From contig CADCRD010000040.1 in NCBI GenBank assembly GCA_902803725.1, positions 1-7,070 on the forward strand: 7,070 bases of DNA. Direction: 5' to 3'. Source of the DNA: an uncultured Eubacteriales bacterium. Its GTDB lineage: Bacteria > Bacillota > Clostridia > Peptostreptococcales > Anaerovoracaceae. Below are positions 7,020-7,070 of this stretch, piece after piece. Numbering within the stretch: the stretch's first letter is position 1; each line of letters opens with the position of its first letter. The translations under genes and the position numbers were made by a program. The notes beneath the pieces were generated by a model. It was not told where the DNA came from. It worked only from the letters and a program-made list of their open reading frames with translations, and made no database searches.

Positions 7020-7062
7020 GAGTATCTGCTGCGAATACTGACATAGCGGATAGTTTCCGCTG
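7014..7062 (+). repeat. nested and competing inverted repeats at the window end
   Basis: AGTAT (7021-7025) pairs with ATACT (7035-7039), and AGCGGA (7045-7050) pairs perfectly with TCCGCT (7056-7061) around a TAGTT loop. CAGCGG (7014-7019) could instead pair with CCGCTG (7057-7062), enclosing both. It would then have to leave the stem at 6969-7019. The shared hexamer makes mutually exclusive folds. Its role is unknown, and the window ends eight bases later. Confidence 0.45.
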
Positions 7063-7070
7063 GACAGACA

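Noticed and set aside
1..7070. CRISPR array, insertion sequence, integrase, tRNA/rRNA or attachment site
   Set aside because: No regularly spaced direct repeats, no transposase or recombinase coding sequence, and no cloverleaf or ribosomal RNA segments were seen; all long open frames on the + strand are accounted for by ordinary gene families.

Overview
The window is 7.07 kb of bacterial DNA of moderate GC with four complete genes, all on the + strand and tightly packed. The longest gap without a gene is 180 bases. The kinase H box has the HDIRTPMNAI form, the ribosome-binding sites are purine-rich, and two extended -10 promoters are visible. Together with an amino-acid metabolic theme, this suggests an anaerobic Firmicute of the Clostridia (an Anaerovoracaceae/Eubacterium-like relative would fit). 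That placement is an inference from style, not from a marker gene.

Layout: (1) 11-889, a ten-helix EamA/DMT-family transporter with a possible weak terminator at its stop codon. (2) A leader of about 75 nt with an extended -10 promoter (TGGTATAAT), a stem-loop at the predicted transcript start and an 18-codon upstream ORF whose stop overlaps the next start. It leads into 1070-3976, a 968-residue membrane-bound hybrid sensor histidine kinase: two periplasmic type-3 solute-binding domains, transmembrane helix, coiled linker, HisKA, ATPase and receiver. (3) 4105-5277, an NAD-dependent dehydrogenase of the alanine dehydrogenase/transhydrogenase family, divergent from classical alanine dehydrogenase but keeping the counterparts of its catalytic residues. 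(4) A good sigma-A-type promoter (TTGTCG, 17 bp, TGATATAAT) and a strong ribosome-binding site driving 5365-6978, a YtcJ/Amidohydro_3-type metal-dependent amidohydrolase. (5) A 3' region with nested inverted repeats that share the CCGCTG/CAGCGG stem, running to the window edge.

How the parts might work together (inference): an amidohydrolase that could release an amino acid from an N-acyl or amide precursor, a dehydrogenase that could oxidatively deaminate an amino acid, a small-molecule transporter, and a receptor kinase whose first sensor domain keeps the arginine that binds amino-acid alpha-carboxylates. This reads as a possible amino-acid or amide sensing and use locus. The genes have at least two independent promoters and no response regulator or HPt protein is in view, so functional linkage is unproven. 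I found no mobile element, CRISPR array, tRNA or rRNA, and no clear sign of an undescribed system; the leads are the asymmetric double sensor and the structured non-coding segments.
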